DNA of 64,000 nt from Deltaproteobacteria bacterium (GTDB lineage Bacteria; Myxococcota_A; Polyangia; GCA-2747355; JADLHG01). The position numbers were made by a program, and so were the translations under genes. This document shows positions 26,221 through 36,031 of this stretch, in pieces. Below the pieces are notes generated by a model, which worked only from the letters and a program-made list of their open reading frames with translations, was not told where the DNA came from and did not search any database. The first letter of the stretch is position 1; each line of letters opens with the position of its first letter. Location of the stretch: the NCBI GenBank assembly GCA_020848905.1, contig JADLHG010000083.1, forward strand, positions 124,001 through 188,000, written 5' to 3'.

Positions 26221-28632
26221 TTAGCGCGCGCGGCGGAAGGCGAGGGCGAGGAGGGCGAGGACGAGCAGCATCCAGCCCCCCGCGGCACCGGCACCCCCGA
26301 GGCTGCACCCGCTCGTGTAGTCCGGGTCGCAGGCGTTGCCCAGGCCGTCCTTGTCCTCGTCCTGCTGGAGCGAGTTCACCACCGACGGGCAGTTGTCGCG
26401 GGCGTTCACCACGCCGTCGGAGTCGAAGTCCCCGCAGGCATCCCCTTCGCCGTCGATGTTCGAGTCGGTCTGCAGCGGGTTCGCCTGCTTCGGGCAGTTG
26501 TCGAAGGCGTTGACCAGCCCGTCTCCGTCGTAGTCCTTCTCGCCGTCCTTCTTCTTCTTCTCGTCGGTGACCTCGTCGGCCACGCGGAAGAAATCGACGC
26601 GATCCACCCGCACCGGGCCGCCGAGCGAGGCCGCGGCCGGGTCGTCCACGGGAACGAGGGTGAGCTTCGTGTAGACCTTGTCGAGCTCCGTCGCGCACGA
26701 ATCGCGCCACCCTTCGCTCGCGGTGCCCTGGCCGGCGCAGTACGGCCCGCACGCGGTGAGCCCCTCCTTGGTCTTGCACGCGCCCGCCTTGACCAGCGCG
26801 CCCGAGCAGCTGTCGTACCAGCCCTCGCCGGGCTTCCCCTCGTTCTTGCACAGGGCCACGCAGTCCGTGCAGGCGCCGGCCTTGATCGTCTTCGCGGGGA
26901 CGGGGACCGTCACGTTGTGCTTCAGCCCGTCGGCGGCGATGGGGAAGCGCACCTCCTGCTTGCCCGCGGCGTGCTCGAGGACCCACTTCCCGTGGAGCAG
27001 TCGCGGCCCGCCGGTCTTGTCGTCCTTGAGAGACGGGACCGTCATCACGACCTGGAGCGCGTCGAAGTGCTTTCCGTTCAGGCGCACGTTCTCCGCGCTC
27101 ATCCCCGAGGCGGCTCCCTTGAGCGGCAAGACCAGCTCGCCGTTCTCGAGAGCGAGAGGCTGCTTGAGCTCTGCGCCCCGCCAGCCCTCGAGCTCGATGT
27201 CGTCCTTCCACTGCGGCGCGCCGCCCCACTCCCAGAGCGCGTGGTCCACGGTCGAGTCCCACGTGTTCTTGTTGCGCAGGCGATGCCCGGTGGCCTTGTA
27301 GAGGTGCCGGGAGAAGGCGCGACGGTAGGTGTTCAGCCGGTCGAGGCTCTCCTGCTTCAGCCCCTCCTTGCCGACCAGCAGCACGAAGAGCTGGGTGTTG
27401 GTCTTGTACGACTCGGTCCAGTCGGGGAAGCGGTCTCCGTTGCCGTTGATGATGTTCTGGATCGTGACGGGCTTCTTCTTCCCCTTGGCCGTGATGTACG
27501 CCGGCGACTGGACCTCCGATCCGGTGTACGGGGCGCACCCTCCGGCGAGGGTGCGGTAGTACGGCGGGTCGAGGCAGACGTCGAACTTCTTCAGACAGGC
27601 CTCCAGGTCGTCCTTGCACTTCAGGCCGCCCCCGATCTCCAGCTCGGCGCAGTCCTTCGTCAGCCCCTCGAGCGTGCTGGGCTTGAGCGTGCAGTTGCGG
27701 TCCGAGGTGTCCACGCGAAAGATGGGCGGCACCTGCTCGGGGGGGATGAGCCCCCACAGGTAGAGGTCGAGCGGGCGTGTGCCCCGCACCGGCGGCACGG
27801 CGTAGAAGGTGCCGTTACCCTCTTCGCGCCAGTTGCAGCCGTACATCAGCTCGCCGAAGGTGTTGAGGTACAGGCTCCAGTGCGCGCCCTGCTGGCCGAT
27901 CAGGTCGTCGTAGACCTTCCCGTCGGAGATGTAGTTGATGTAGCAGCAGACGTCGTGCTCCGTCTCGTGGGTCAGGATGTTGAGGGGCTGCACCTCCGTC
28001 GGATCGGTCATCTCCTTGTCCGTCCAGTCCCAGAGCCCCCACATATTGATGATCGCGTGGAGCTGATTCCCCTCGGGGAGCGGGTTGTACGGCCGCCCGA
28101 TGCCCTTGATATTCATGATCTGGCGACTTTGATAGGAAAGCTCGAAGTGATAGGCGAGGGGGCAGTCCTGGGTCTGGTCGGGAGGAACCGTGGCCCCCGA
28201 GGTGTGCTTGAAGTTCATGAAGAAGACGTAGGTCTGAAAGCGATCGACGTAGTCCGAGAGGCCTTGCACGCGCTGGAGGGCGGTGTTGAAGCTCACCGGC
28301 GACATGGCGTAGGCCTCCGTCTCCTTGGGGTCGCGCTCGCAGCGGCCGGCGCGCACCAGGTACGGGGCGACGTCCACCACCACGATGTCCCCGAGACGGC
28401 AGACCCCCTTCTGCGCGAGGGCCTCCTTGCAGGCGGCGAGGGTGCCGCTGTCGGAGCTCGGGCCCGCGTCGATGTGCATCATCCCCTTCGGGCGGCGGAA
28501 GGCCGGCAGCTTGGCCACGTCGATGTCGAGGCCCGGAGGGGGGGTGCAGGTCTGGGCGCCCCGCGGGGGGCCGGCCCAGGCCAGCGTCGGAACGAGGAGG
28601 AGCCCGATCGTCGCGAGGAAACGCCGCACCAT
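26221..28632 (-). CDS. Exported MYXO-CTERM protein with thrombospondin type-3 repeats
   Basis: The 803-residue protein has a signal peptide ([18 protein letters not shown]). Residues about 20-420 form an unassigned domain with [10 protein letters not shown], which could hold a metal-dependent active site (HxxxH-like). Three short Cys units of the form CxxLC/CxGYxxCSGALV follow. Three thrombospondin type-3-like repeats bind calcium by family analogy ([42 protein letters not shown]). The tail [29 protein letters not shown]... matches the MYXO-CTERM pattern of Cys, helix and Arg cluster, which directs surface sorting in myxobacteria. The start is preceded by GAGAGG. Protease activity is only a guess. 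Confidence 0.85.
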   Translation of the reverse strand: MVRRFLATIGLLLVPTLAWAGPPRGAQTCTPPPGLDIDVAKLPAFRRPKGMMHIDAGPSSDSGTLAACKEALAQKGVCRLGDIVVVDVAPYLVRAGRCERDPKETEAYAMSPVSFNTALQRVQGLSDYVDRFQTYVFFMNFKHTSGATVPPDQTQDCPLAYHFELSYQSRQIMNIKGIGRPYNPLPEGNQLHAIINMWGLWDWTDKEMTDPTEVQPLNILTHETEHDVCCYINYISDGKVYDDLIGQQGAHWSLYLNTFGELMYGCNWREEGNGTFYAVPPVRGTRPLDLYLWGLIPPEQVPPIFRVDTSDRNCTLKPSTLEGLTKDCAELEIGGGLKCKDDLEACLKKFDVCLDPPYYRTLAGGCAPYTGSEVQSPAYITAKGKKKPVTIQNIINGNGDRFPDWTESYKTNTQLFVLLVGKEGLKQESLDRLNTYRRAFSRHLYKATGHRLRNKNTWDSTVDHALWEWGGAPQWKDDIELEGWRGAELKQPLALENGELVLPLKGAASGMSAENVRLNGKHFDALQVVMTVPSLKDDKTGGPRLLHGKWVLEHAAGKQEVRFPIAADGLKHNVTVPVPAKTIKAGACTDCVALCKNEGKPGEGWYDSCSGALVKAGACKTKEGLTACGPYCAGQGTASEGWRDSCATELDKVYTKLTLVPVDDPAAASLGGPVRVDRVDFFRVADEVTDEKKKKDGEKDYDGDGLVNAFDNCPKQANPLQTDSNIDGEGDACGDFDSDGVVNARDNCPSVVNSLQQDEDKDGLGNACDPDYTSGCSLGGAGAAGGWMLLVLALLALAFRRAR

Positions 28633-28877
28633 CTATATACCTCTCGAAGCGCGCGGCCACCTATGGCCGCGGGGGTAAGACTGCGCCAACTGGCGGCGGG
28701 ATGCTAGCGCGGGCGGGCTCTCCGGTCAGCAGCCAAAAGAGAGAGAGGCGGCTCCGGATTCCGAGGAGAACCCGCGCCGGCGCCGGGCGCACTCGCGTCG
28801 TGCGCCTCGTGATCACGAAGGAAATATGGAGTCGGCGAAGGCCCGTCCAGGGTACGGACCTTGCTTGACGGGCACCT

Positions 28878-29657
28878 GTGACCTGCGCGCGCGCCCTGGC
28901 CTTCGTGGCCGCAATCCTCTGGCTGGGCCTGCTTCCGTCCGGGAGGGCCTTCGCCGAGCCGGGGCGGCTCGCGGCCGAGGCTCGGGCCTATGCCGCGCGC
29001 CATGGCTTTCCGGTCCGCGTGGTCTCGGCCGGGCCCGCCTGGCGCCGGGTAGAGCGAGTGTGCGTGCCCGTGCTGCGCGACGCGTGGGAGGACTTCCAGC
29101 GCTGCTTCACGGCAGCGAACGGCAGCGTGCTGCTCCGCTACGCGCTGGTTTACCCGGACGCTCCGTTCAGCCGGAAGTACGACCTCGTCGGGCGCGAGAA
29201 CAAGCACCTCGGCCTGGTGGTGCAGCCGGGCGACATCTACTACTGGGCGCGCAACGTGAACGGGACCCACCCGCGCTGGGAGGACCACTCGAGCGCGCAC
29301 CTGAACCCGGACGCGCTCGGCTACTCGATGGCTGTCGAGCTCTCCGACCGGCTGCCTCACCTTCGGGACTGGCTCGCGGCCCGCGCGCAGCCGAGCGACA
29401 CCGAGTGGCTGCAGGGGAACTGCATGGACTGGCTGCCGAACGCCGAGGTCGCGCCGGGGCGCGGGCTCTTTCACGAGCTCGGGATCAGCCGCTCGCGGGA
29501 CGGCGCGAACATGAGGGCCAAGCTCCTGCACGGCGCGAACGCGCGCCTCTCCGTGGTGGGGATCCACGTCCGGGACCTGGCCGAGTTCCAAGCCCTCCCC
29601 GAGGCGCAGCTTCTCGGCCCGCCTCCCGCGGGTGGAATCGACGACGCCGTGCGCTAG
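28878..29657 (+). CDS. Exported protein of unknown function
   Basis: The only upstream start in frame is the GTG at 28878, giving 259 residues. A signal peptide (ALAFVAAILWLGLLPSGRAFA) targets the protein out of the cytoplasm. The mature sequence has no motif that I recognise; it includes VCVPVLRDAWEDFQRCF and GDIYYWARNVNGTHPRWEDH, with Trp- and His-rich stretches. Its stop lies 43 nt before the di-iron sensor gene, so it may be cotranscribed with that gene and the hybrid kinase. If so, it could be an envelope partner of the sensor; this is inferred from position alone. Confidence 0.72.
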   Translation: MTCARALAFVAAILWLGLLPSGRAFAEPGRLAAEARAYAARHGFPVRVVSAGPAWRRVERVCVPVLRDAWEDFQRCFTAANGSVLLRYALVYPDAPFSRKYDLVGRENKHLGLVVQPGDIYYWARNVNGTHPRWEDHSSAHLNPDALGYSMAVELSDRLPHLRDWLAARAQPSDTEWLQGNCMDWLPNAEVAPGRGLFHELGISRSRDGANMRAKLLHGANARLSVVGIHVRDLAEFQALPEAQLLGPPPAGGIDDAVR

Positions 29658-29700
29658 ACTGGGGCGGCGGTCGCGGCCGGCGGCCGGAGGGGGAGAAACC

Positions 29701-30432
29701 ATGGCCAAGGATCGCTACGACGACGCGGTGGCGGTGACGCACGAGATCTCGTGGGTCGGCTTCTACGAAGAGGAGACCAAGCTCCACTGCAATCCGTACG
29801 TGCTCCTCGACGAGGAAGAGGCGGTGTTCATCGACCCGGGGTCGATCCCCGACTTCCCGGTGATCATGCGCAAGGTGATCGAGGTCGTGCGCCCCGCCGA
29901 GATCAGCCTGATCGTCGCCTCGCACCAGGACCCGGACGTCTGCGGCAACCTGCCCGTGGTCGAGGACGTGATCGACCGCCCCGACCTGCGCATCGCCGCG
30001 CACATGAACACCGTCCGGCTCATCCGGCACTACGGGCTGCGCTCGGAGCTCTATCCCGTGGACCGGAACAACTACACGCTGACGCTGAAGAGCGGTCGGC
30101 GCCTGGACTTCTTCTGGACGCCGTTTCTGCACTCCCCGGGGGCGATCATGACCTTCGACGGCACCTCGGGGACGCTCTTCACGAGCGACCTCTTCGGCGG
30201 GCTCTCCGAGGAGTGGGCGCTCTTCGCCAAGGGGGACTTCCTGACCCCCATGGCGGCCTTTCACCGGCTCTACATGCCGACGCGGGAGCTGCTCGCCCGC
30301 TGCATGGACCAGGTGGCCGAGCTGCCGGTGCAGCGCATCTGTCCCCAGCACGGCTCGATCTTGCAGGGCTCGCAGGTGAAGGAGGCGATCGCCTTCCTGA
30401 AAGCCCTGCCCTGCGCCATGGATGCGACCTAG
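29701..30432 (+). CDS. Di-iron oxygen-binding-type metallo-beta-lactamase fold protein (ODP family)
   Basis: The 243-residue protein is a stand-alone domain of the flavodiiron/ODP group in the metallo-beta-lactamase superfamily. Probable iron ligands are His75, Asp77 and Asp79 in SHQDPDVCGN, His144 in PFLHSPGAIM, Asp163 in FTSDLFGG and His217 in CPQHGSIL. This is the H-x-D-x-D pattern of oxygen-binding di-iron proteins rather than the hydrolase HxHxDH. It lacks the flavodoxin domain of true oxidoreductases. The hybrid kinase gene starts 9 nt after its stop, which suggests a detachable oxygen, NO or redox sensor feeding that kinase. The start has a purine-rich GGAGGGGGAG site. Confidence 0.88.
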   Translation: MAKDRYDDAVAVTHEISWVGFYEEETKLHCNPYVLLDEEEAVFIDPGSIPDFPVIMRKVIEVVRPAEISLIVASHQDPDVCGNLPVVEDVIDRPDLRIAAHMNTVRLIRHYGLRSELYPVDRNNYTLTLKSGRRLDFFWTPFLHSPGAIMTFDGTSGTLFTSDLFGGLSEEWALFAKGDFLTPMAAFHRLYMPTRELLARCMDQVAELPVQRICPQHGSILQGSQVKEAIAFLKALPCAMDAT

Positions 30433-30441
30433 GGGGCCCGC

Positions 30442-31968
30442 ATGCGCGACGACATCCGCAAGGCTGGCATCCGGCACGTGGACGACGTGCAGGCCACGAA
30501 CCGGGAGCTCCTCGAGCGGGCGCTCCACATGCGCTGCGTGAGCTACCTCGCGCAGGAGAAGGCCAAGCTTCTGACGCTGACGATCGGCGAGCTGGACCGG
30601 AGCCGCCGGGCCGCGACGGGCAGGGCCTCCGCGTTGCGGGTGGAGCGAGACGACCTCACGCGCGAGAAGGACGCGGCCGAGGTGCGCAACCTGATGCTCG
30701 AGGAGCTGCACCGGACGCTCGAGGACCGCGTTCGAGAGCGCACCGCGGCGCTCGAGGCATCCAACCGCGAGCTCGTGCGCGAGATCCAGGAGCGCAAGCG
30801 GGCCGAGGAGGAGCGGGAGCGGCTCTGGGCGCAGCTGCTGCACGCGCAGAAGATGGAGGTCCTCGGGCAGCTCGCGGCAGGGGTGGCGCACGACTTCAAT
30901 AACCTCCTCGGCGTGATCGGCGGCTTTGCCGAGCTGGCGCTCGGACGCCTCGACCCCGAGAGCTTCGTGGCGGAGGACCTGGGGGCGATCCGCGAGGCGA
31001 CCCAGCGCGCGGTGCTGCTCTCGCGGCAGCTCTTGGCCTTCTCGCGCAAGCAGCCGGCCGAGCTGTGCGCGGTGAGCCTCGTGCGAGTCGTCGAGGGCCT
31101 GGGCAAGCTCCTCCGGCGCACCCTCGGGGACGAGATCACGCTCGAGCTCGCGCTCGAGGGAGCGGAGGGGCTCAACGTGCGCGGCGACAGCGCGCAGCTC
31201 GAGCTGCTGCTGCTGAACCTGGCCGTGAACGCCAGGGACGCCATGCCGCGCGGGGGACGGCTCACGATCCGGGTGCGGCGCGGCCCCGAGGAGGGGGCGC
31301 CGGGTCCCGAGGGGGAGGGTGGCGACGTCGCCATCGTCGAGGTGACCGACACTGGAGAGGGGATCGACCCCGAGCTGCACGAGAGGATCTTCGAGCCCTT
31401 CTTCACGACGAAGGGGCCGGCGCATGGCACGGGGCTGGGGCTCGCGACCGTGCGCGAGGTGGCGGTGCAGCACGGCGGCAGCGTGACCGTGCGGAGCGCG
31501 CCGGGGAAGGGCACGACGTTCCTGGTGCGGCTTCCGCTCACCGCGGAGGTCGCGGAGGAGCGGCAGGTCGTGCGGCCGGCGGTCCTTCCGCGCGGCCGGG
31601 AGTGCGTGCTGGTGGTGGACGACGAGCACGCGATCCGAAGGCTGATCCGGGAAACGCTCGCGCCTCTCGGGTACGACGTGCTGGAGGCCGGTCGCGCCGA
31701 CGAGGCGCTGGCGCTCCTCCGGGGCGGAGAGCGCACCGTGGACCTCCTGCTGACGGACTTCTTCATGCCGGAGGTGAACGGCCTCGAGCTGGCCCAGATC
31801 GCCTCGCAGCTCAAGCCCCGGCTGCGCGTGGTGCTGATGACGGCGCGGGGGAGCGAGGCGATCTCGGCGGCTCTCGAGCGGGGCGGAGGCCTCGGTTACG
31901 TGTCGAAGCCCTTCTCGCCGGCGCACCTCGCGATCTACGTGCGACGGATCCTCGATCGCGCCGCGTGA
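30442..31968 (+). CDS. Hybrid histidine kinase with coiled-coil input and C-terminal receiver
   Basis: The 508-residue protein has no transmembrane segment and no PAS or GAF domain. Residues about 1-130 are helical, with a long coiled coil (DRVRERTAALEASNREL...). HisKA carries AHDFNNLLGVIGG with His150. HATPase_c follows with LLLNLAVNARDAMPR, VTDTGEGID and GTGLGLATV. A receiver domain occupies about 388-508 (VLVVDDEHA; phosphoacceptor Asp in LLLTDFFMPE; VSKPF). The sensory function is probably supplied by the neighbouring di-iron protein. The AGGGGG just before the start serves as the ribosome site. It may sense oxygen or redox state; the output partner is unknown. Confidence 0.93.
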   Translation: MRDDIRKAGIRHVDDVQATNRELLERALHMRCVSYLAQEKAKLLTLTIGELDRSRRAATGRASALRVERDDLTREKDAAEVRNLMLEELHRTLEDRVRERTAALEASNRELVREIQERKRAEEERERLWAQLLHAQKMEVLGQLAAGVAHDFNNLLGVIGGFAELALGRLDPESFVAEDLGAIREATQRAVLLSRQLLAFSRKQPAELCAVSLVRVVEGLGKLLRRTLGDEITLELALEGAEGLNVRGDSAQLELLLLNLAVNARDAMPRGGRLTIRVRRGPEEGAPGPEGEGGDVAIVEVTDTGEGIDPELHERIFEPFFTTKGPAHGTGLGLATVREVAVQHGGSVTVRSAPGKGTTFLVRLPLTAEVAEERQVVRPAVLPRGRECVLVVDDEHAIRRLIRETLAPLGYDVLEAGRADEALALLRGGERTVDLLLTDFFMPEVNGLELAQIASQLKPRLRVVLMTARGSEAISAALERGGGLGYVSKPFSPAHLAIYVRRILDRAA

Positions 31969-31996
31969 GGCGTGCGGATTCTTGGGGTTGGGGCCT

Positions 31997-32986
31997 CTAC
32001 TTGCCGAACGACGCGGCGGCCAGCTTGAGCATGCCGCCCACCCCCCAGGAGCGCGCGAGCTCGTGATTCTCGACGGCGAGCAGGGCGCGACCGAACGCCC
32101 CCAGCTTCCCGGCGGCGATCCAGGTGGGGCCTTCGTTCTGTCGGTAGCTGTAGACCCCCACGCTGAAGGGGAAGCGTCGCATGTCGTGCCCCGAGCTCAG
32201 GTGGAGTCCCTCCTTGACCACGTGCGGCCGGATCCCCTCGAAGAACACCTGATGCAGCCACTGGCCCGTGGCGCCCTCGGGATGGTGCGGGTTTCCGTCG
32301 CTGCTGTTCCAGAGCTGCTCCAGAGTGAGCGGCCAGACCTTGGAGTCACCCGAGATCTTCACGACCACGGTCCTCTTCGCATCGATGGGGCGTTCGAGCG
32401 GGGTCCCGTTCGCCTGATGCGTGGCCTTCACCGAGTAGTTCACGACGAAGAACCCGGGCTTGACCTGCACCACGCGGGCGGATTCGGTGAACCTCACCGG
32501 CGCGCCGAGGTAATCGCCGGCCCACCAGAGGCTGGTGGAGGTCTGCTCGTTGCGTAGCTCCGCCACGCCGTGCTTGCTGAGGGCCATCGAGAGCGGGCCC
32601 GCGTGGACGCCCGTCGTGAGGCTGCGCTGCCAGCCCTTGCCGGTGCCGGGTACCGAGGCCCGCCAGGCTCCGCGCGTCACCTCGCCCGGCTTCCACTCGT
32701 AGCGATACCAGCTCGCCTGCTCGCCCCTGGCGCCGGCGAGGGCGTACTCCGAGACGGGCAGGTCTCCGATGTCACGCACCTTGGCGCCCTCACCGGTCGT
32801 GGGCAGCAACCGCACGCCCAGCCGGATGGCGGCCCCAGAGTAGCCTCGCTCGCGCATGGTCTGCCGGTAGGCGGTACGCGCCGAGCCGGCGGCGTCGGTG
32901 ACGGGGGCCGGCTTCTGCTCCTTGGCCGCGGCGGGCCAGGCGAGCGCGAGCATCGGCAAGAGAATCCATCGGTGGTGACGACGCAT
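31997..32986 (-). CDS. Exported protein of unknown function
   Basis: The ATG at 32986 has AGGAGAAG upstream, so the in-frame start at 33091 is rejected. The product is 329 residues with a signal peptide (RRHHRWILLPMLALAWPAAAKE). The mature domain is predicted to be mainly beta, with motifs such as GWQRSLTTGVHAGPLSMALS, KRTVVVKISGDSKVWPLTLE and RRFPFSVGVYSYRQNEGPTW. These suggest a barrel- or sandwich-type envelope protein, but I do not recognise the family. It converges with the hybrid kinase gene (28-nt gap). Confidence 0.75.
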   Translation of the reverse strand: MRRHHRWILLPMLALAWPAAAKEQKPAPVTDAAGSARTAYRQTMRERGYSGAAIRLGVRLLPTTGEGAKVRDIGDLPVSEYALAGARGEQASWYRYEWKPGEVTRGAWRASVPGTGKGWQRSLTTGVHAGPLSMALSKHGVAELRNEQTSTSLWWAGDYLGAPVRFTESARVVQVKPGFFVVNYSVKATHQANGTPLERPIDAKRTVVVKISGDSKVWPLTLEQLWNSSDGNPHHPEGATGQWLHQVFFEGIRPHVVKEGLHLSSGHDMRRFPFSVGVYSYRQNEGPTWIAAGKLGAFGRALLAVENHELARSWGVGGMLKLAAASFGK

Positions 32987-33141
32987 GGGAGCTTCTCCTG
33001 GAGGCGACCGGGCCCACGAGGCGCCGGGCGGGCGCTCGAGGGCTAGCGGGGTCGACAACTGCATGCCTCGGGCCAACGCGCGTCCTGGCAAGTGTTGGAA
33101 ATTCGGCAGGCGCGAGGCCTGGCCCCTTCGGCGCTGAGTGG

Positions 33142-34047
33142 CTACACGCGCCGGCGCCGGCGAGACACGGTCGACCAGAGGAGTGCCAGCAGGAGCAGAG
33201 GAATCGAGAGCGGGAGCGTCCCCTCGGCCCCCGCCGAGCAGCCGCCGTAGAGCCGGGTCGTGAGCGGATCGAGCTGCGTTCGATCGTCGCCGTCCCCCGC
33301 GGGAGCCTTCCCGCCGAGGTCCGCGAGCGGTCGGGCGTCGCGCGCCAGGGGCATCGCGTCGGCCGGAGGTGGAGAGACTCCCCGATCGCGAGGCAGCGTG
33401 ACGCCGGCATCGGGCGGCGGCGGGGCGACGCAGCCCACCGTCAGGCGCTGGCCCGCTTTCAGCCCGGTCGCGCCGCTCAGGGGCTCGGGCTGGAGCGCCG
33501 TGCCCGAGAAGGTGTCCCCCCCTTTGCGCAGGACGAAGTGGAGGTGGGCGATGCTCTGCCCGCCGGACTGGCCGAGCGCGCCGATCGTATCTCCTGTCTT
33601 CACGCGCGCCCCCTGGCTCACCGCCGTGCTCTGCAGGTGCGCATAGAGCGTGGTGTAGACCCTGTCGCTGGTCTCGTGGCGCAGCAGGACGGCATAGCCG
33701 TAGCCGCCGTTCGTCAGACCCGCGAAGGCCACGACTCCGTCGGCGGCCGCGGTCACCGGCTTGCCGAGGCCCTTCGGCGCCTGGTTGTAGTCGCCGCCCA
33801 CGTCGGCGACGAAGGAGTAGTTGAGGTCTATGGCGTAGACGTCGGGGCCCGAGTGGAAGCCCGAGCAGCTCGACCCGCTCGGGCCTATGCCGCTATAGCC
33901 GCAGTAGAGGCGATAGACCGTCCCGCAGGGGAAGGGGGCGCGAAGCTCGAAGCCGGCCGGGAGCGCGCGGGCCGGTCGGGCCGACAGCGCGACGACGCCG
34001 ACGGCGAGCCCGAAGCACGCGACGATCCCAAGGGGGCGCAGGCCCAA
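33142..34047 (-). CDS. M23-family peptidase (LytM-like) with MYXO-CTERM tail
   Basis: M23 zinc peptidases cut peptidoglycan cross-bridges. The 301-residue protein has a signal peptide ending ARPARA. The catalytic domain contains HSGPDVYAIDLN (His65 and Asp69 as metal ligands), the core GLGKPVTAAADGVVAFAGLTN, VKTGDTIGALGQSG and the second motif SIAHLHFVL (HxH). An Asp/Pro-rich linker (PDAGVTLPRDRGVSPPPADA) leads to GGCSAGAEGTLPLSIPLLLLALLW, followed by RRRRRV. That is a MYXO-CTERM-type tail with Cys, hydrophobic helix and Arg cluster, implying surface anchoring. The substrate could be its own or a prey wall. Confidence 0.9.
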   Translation of the reverse strand: MGLRPLGIVACFGLAVGVVALSARPARALPAGFELRAPFPCGTVYRLYCGYSGIGPSGSSCSGFHSGPDVYAIDLNYSFVADVGGDYNQAPKGLGKPVTAAADGVVAFAGLTNGGYGYAVLLRHETSDRVYTTLYAHLQSTAVSQGARVKTGDTIGALGQSGGQSIAHLHFVLRKGGDTFSGTALQPEPLSGATGLKAGQRLTVGCVAPPPPDAGVTLPRDRGVSPPPADAMPLARDARPLADLGGKAPAGDGDDRTQLDPLTTRLYGGCSAGAEGTLPLSIPLLLLALLWSTVSRRRRRV

Positions 34048-34081
34048 GATCGGTTCCTCCGACGGCGATGGTCCGACCCGT

Positions 34082-35827
34082 CTAGCACGGGGGCCGGCCG
34101 TTCGGCAACGGACGGCACCGGCGGCGTTCGGCCCACTCGAGCATCGCCTCGCGTGCCTCGGCGAGCGGCACCGAACCGAGGCTGAGCAGCTTGGCGTGGA
34201 ACGCGCGTTCGTCGTAGTGCCGACCGAGCGTCTTTCGCACGGCTTCGCGGAGCGCGAGCAGCTGGGTCTTGCCCACGTAGTAGGCGAGGGCCTGGGCGGG
34301 CTCGGCGACGTAGCGCTCGATCTCGGCCTTGGCGGCGGTGCGCGAGGTGAAGGCGTTGCGCTGGAAATAGGCCGTGGCGGCCGTTGGTGAAAGGGTGCCC
34401 GTGTGCAGGCCCGTATCCACCACGAGCCGCGCCGCGCGCCAGAGCTGTCCGACGAGAAACCCCACGCGCTCCTCGGGGCTGAAGGCTCCCTGCTCGTCGC
34501 GCCACTGCTCGGCGTAGAGGGCCCAACCTTCGTCGAAGGCGGTGAACGAGGCCTCGCGCCGGTACTTGGGTAGCCCTTTCTGCCGCATCGCCACGACCGC
34601 CGCGAGATGGTGGCCGCCCCAGACCTCGTGCGTGGCGAGCGTGGCGAGCTCGTGCCGGAGCTGCTGTCCGAGCAGCGGACCGACGTTGATCTGCATCTCG
34701 CCCACCAGCTTGCTCGGCGGGCCGGGTTTGAGCCAGTAGAGCGCGGCGGTGGTGGTCTCCATGTAGCTCGGCACCGGCGCCACCTCCACGCGGCTCTTCG
34801 GCAGCGGGGCCATCTTGCGGGCCACGCGCCGGGCGTGCGCGATCTCTCCCTTCACGGCGCCGAGGAGCGCGTCAGCCGTGCCGAAGTGGTTGGCGCGGCG
34901 CGCCCGGAGCTTGGCCAGCGCCTCCTCCACCGAGCGGGCGCTGGGTTCGACGGTGCGCGCCACCTTCCAGAGCTCGCCGCGGAGCCGCTCGACCTCGGTG
35001 CGACCCCAGGCGTGAAGCTCCTCGGGCGAGGCGTGGTCGGGCCCGAGGTGCGCGGCCATGTGGCGCAGGTAGACCTCGCGGTCGGCACCGACCTTCCCGC
35101 CGCGGGGGAGGACGCGCTTCGCCAGGTGGGTCGCGAGGCGCCGGTGGGCCGGCAGAACGTTCTCGCGCAGCAGGTCGCGGAGCTCGGCCTGGAGCGCCGG
35201 GAGCTCGGGACGACCGGCGAGGCTCTCCGCGAGCTCCCGCTCGAGGGCCAGAAATGGGTTGCGATCGGCGCGACGGCTCACGAGCGGCGCCAGGGTGGCG
35301 AGCGCGGAGCGGATGGCGAGCTTGGGACCCACGGTGCCGGCGGCCAGCGCCTGGTTTTGCAGCTCGAGGAAGCCGTCGACGTAGCGGCTCGTGCGTGCGA
35401 GGACGGTCAGCGTGCGCCGCCAACCGGCCACCGAGCTGCGGTCGAGCTCGTCGAGCGCGTCCACGATGCCCGTCACGCCGACGAAGCCGTGGAGGTCGCG
35501 CACCGTCCAGCCTTGCGTGAGCGCCTCGCGCTGGCTCGCGAAGTCGGCCTTGAGCATGCGGTACGTGATGCGCCCCTGCGCGTCGAGCCGGGCCGGGTCG
35601 ACTCGGGCCAGGCGCTCCTCGTAGTGGGAGAGGGCGCGCAGCCAGGCCGAGAAGGACTGCGCGCTCAGGGTGGGCCGGAGGGTCTGTCGCCGGAGCGCGC
35701 GGGTGTACGCGTCGGCGACGGCGTTCACCGCCTGGACCGCGCCAGGCCGCGCCCACGCGGGGGCTTGCCCGCAGCAGAGGAGCAGCGCAGCGAGCAGGCA
35801 GACGGTGGGTCGGGACGCGCGTCGCAT
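34082..35827 (-). CDS. DUF885 family exported protein (putative metallopeptidase)
   Basis: The ATG at 35827 is preferred (581 residues; the in-frame 35848 start adds seven residues). A signal peptide (PTVCLLAALLLCCGQAPAWA) is present. DUF885 proteins are large helical, metallopeptidase-like enzymes. The hallmark metal motif HEVWGGHHL (HExxxxHH, His-Glu and His-His) and the downstream DEGWALYAEQW (EGW.LYAE) are both present, near the last third of the chain. The family includes X-Pro-dipeptidase-like and other uncharacterised activities, so the substrate is unknown. It lies 34 nt upstream of the M23 gene in the same direction and may be in one transcript with it. Confidence 0.88.
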   Translation of the reverse strand: MRRASRPTVCLLAALLLCCGQAPAWARPGAVQAVNAVADAYTRALRRQTLRPTLSAQSFSAWLRALSHYEERLARVDPARLDAQGRITYRMLKADFASQREALTQGWTVRDLHGFVGVTGIVDALDELDRSSVAGWRRTLTVLARTSRYVDGFLELQNQALAAGTVGPKLAIRSALATLAPLVSRRADRNPFLALERELAESLAGRPELPALQAELRDLLRENVLPAHRRLATHLAKRVLPRGGKVGADREVYLRHMAAHLGPDHASPEELHAWGRTEVERLRGELWKVARTVEPSARSVEEALAKLRARRANHFGTADALLGAVKGEIAHARRVARKMAPLPKSRVEVAPVPSYMETTTAALYWLKPGPPSKLVGEMQINVGPLLGQQLRHELATLATHEVWGGHHLAAVVAMRQKGLPKYRREASFTAFDEGWALYAEQWRDEQGAFSPEERVGFLVGQLWRAARLVVDTGLHTGTLSPTAATAYFQRNAFTSRTAAKAEIERYVAEPAQALAYYVGKTQLLALREAVRKTLGRHYDERAFHAKLLSLGSVPLAEAREAMLEWAERRRCRPLPNGRPPC

Positions 35828-36031
35828 GGGGCATGTGGAGTAGAGCATTCGTCGTGCCAGGGCTAGGTCCCTGGATTCCCACGGGTCGGTGGCGCGGCCC
35901 TGGCTCCGGGAGTGGCCGGTGGTGCGGGGCAGGGGCGTGCTGGTTTGCGCTCGTTAGGACCGCTAAAATACACGGAGAGGGTCGAGAACCGTGCGCGTGG
36001 CGTTCCGCCTGCAAGAAAGCTCGTCCAGCCC

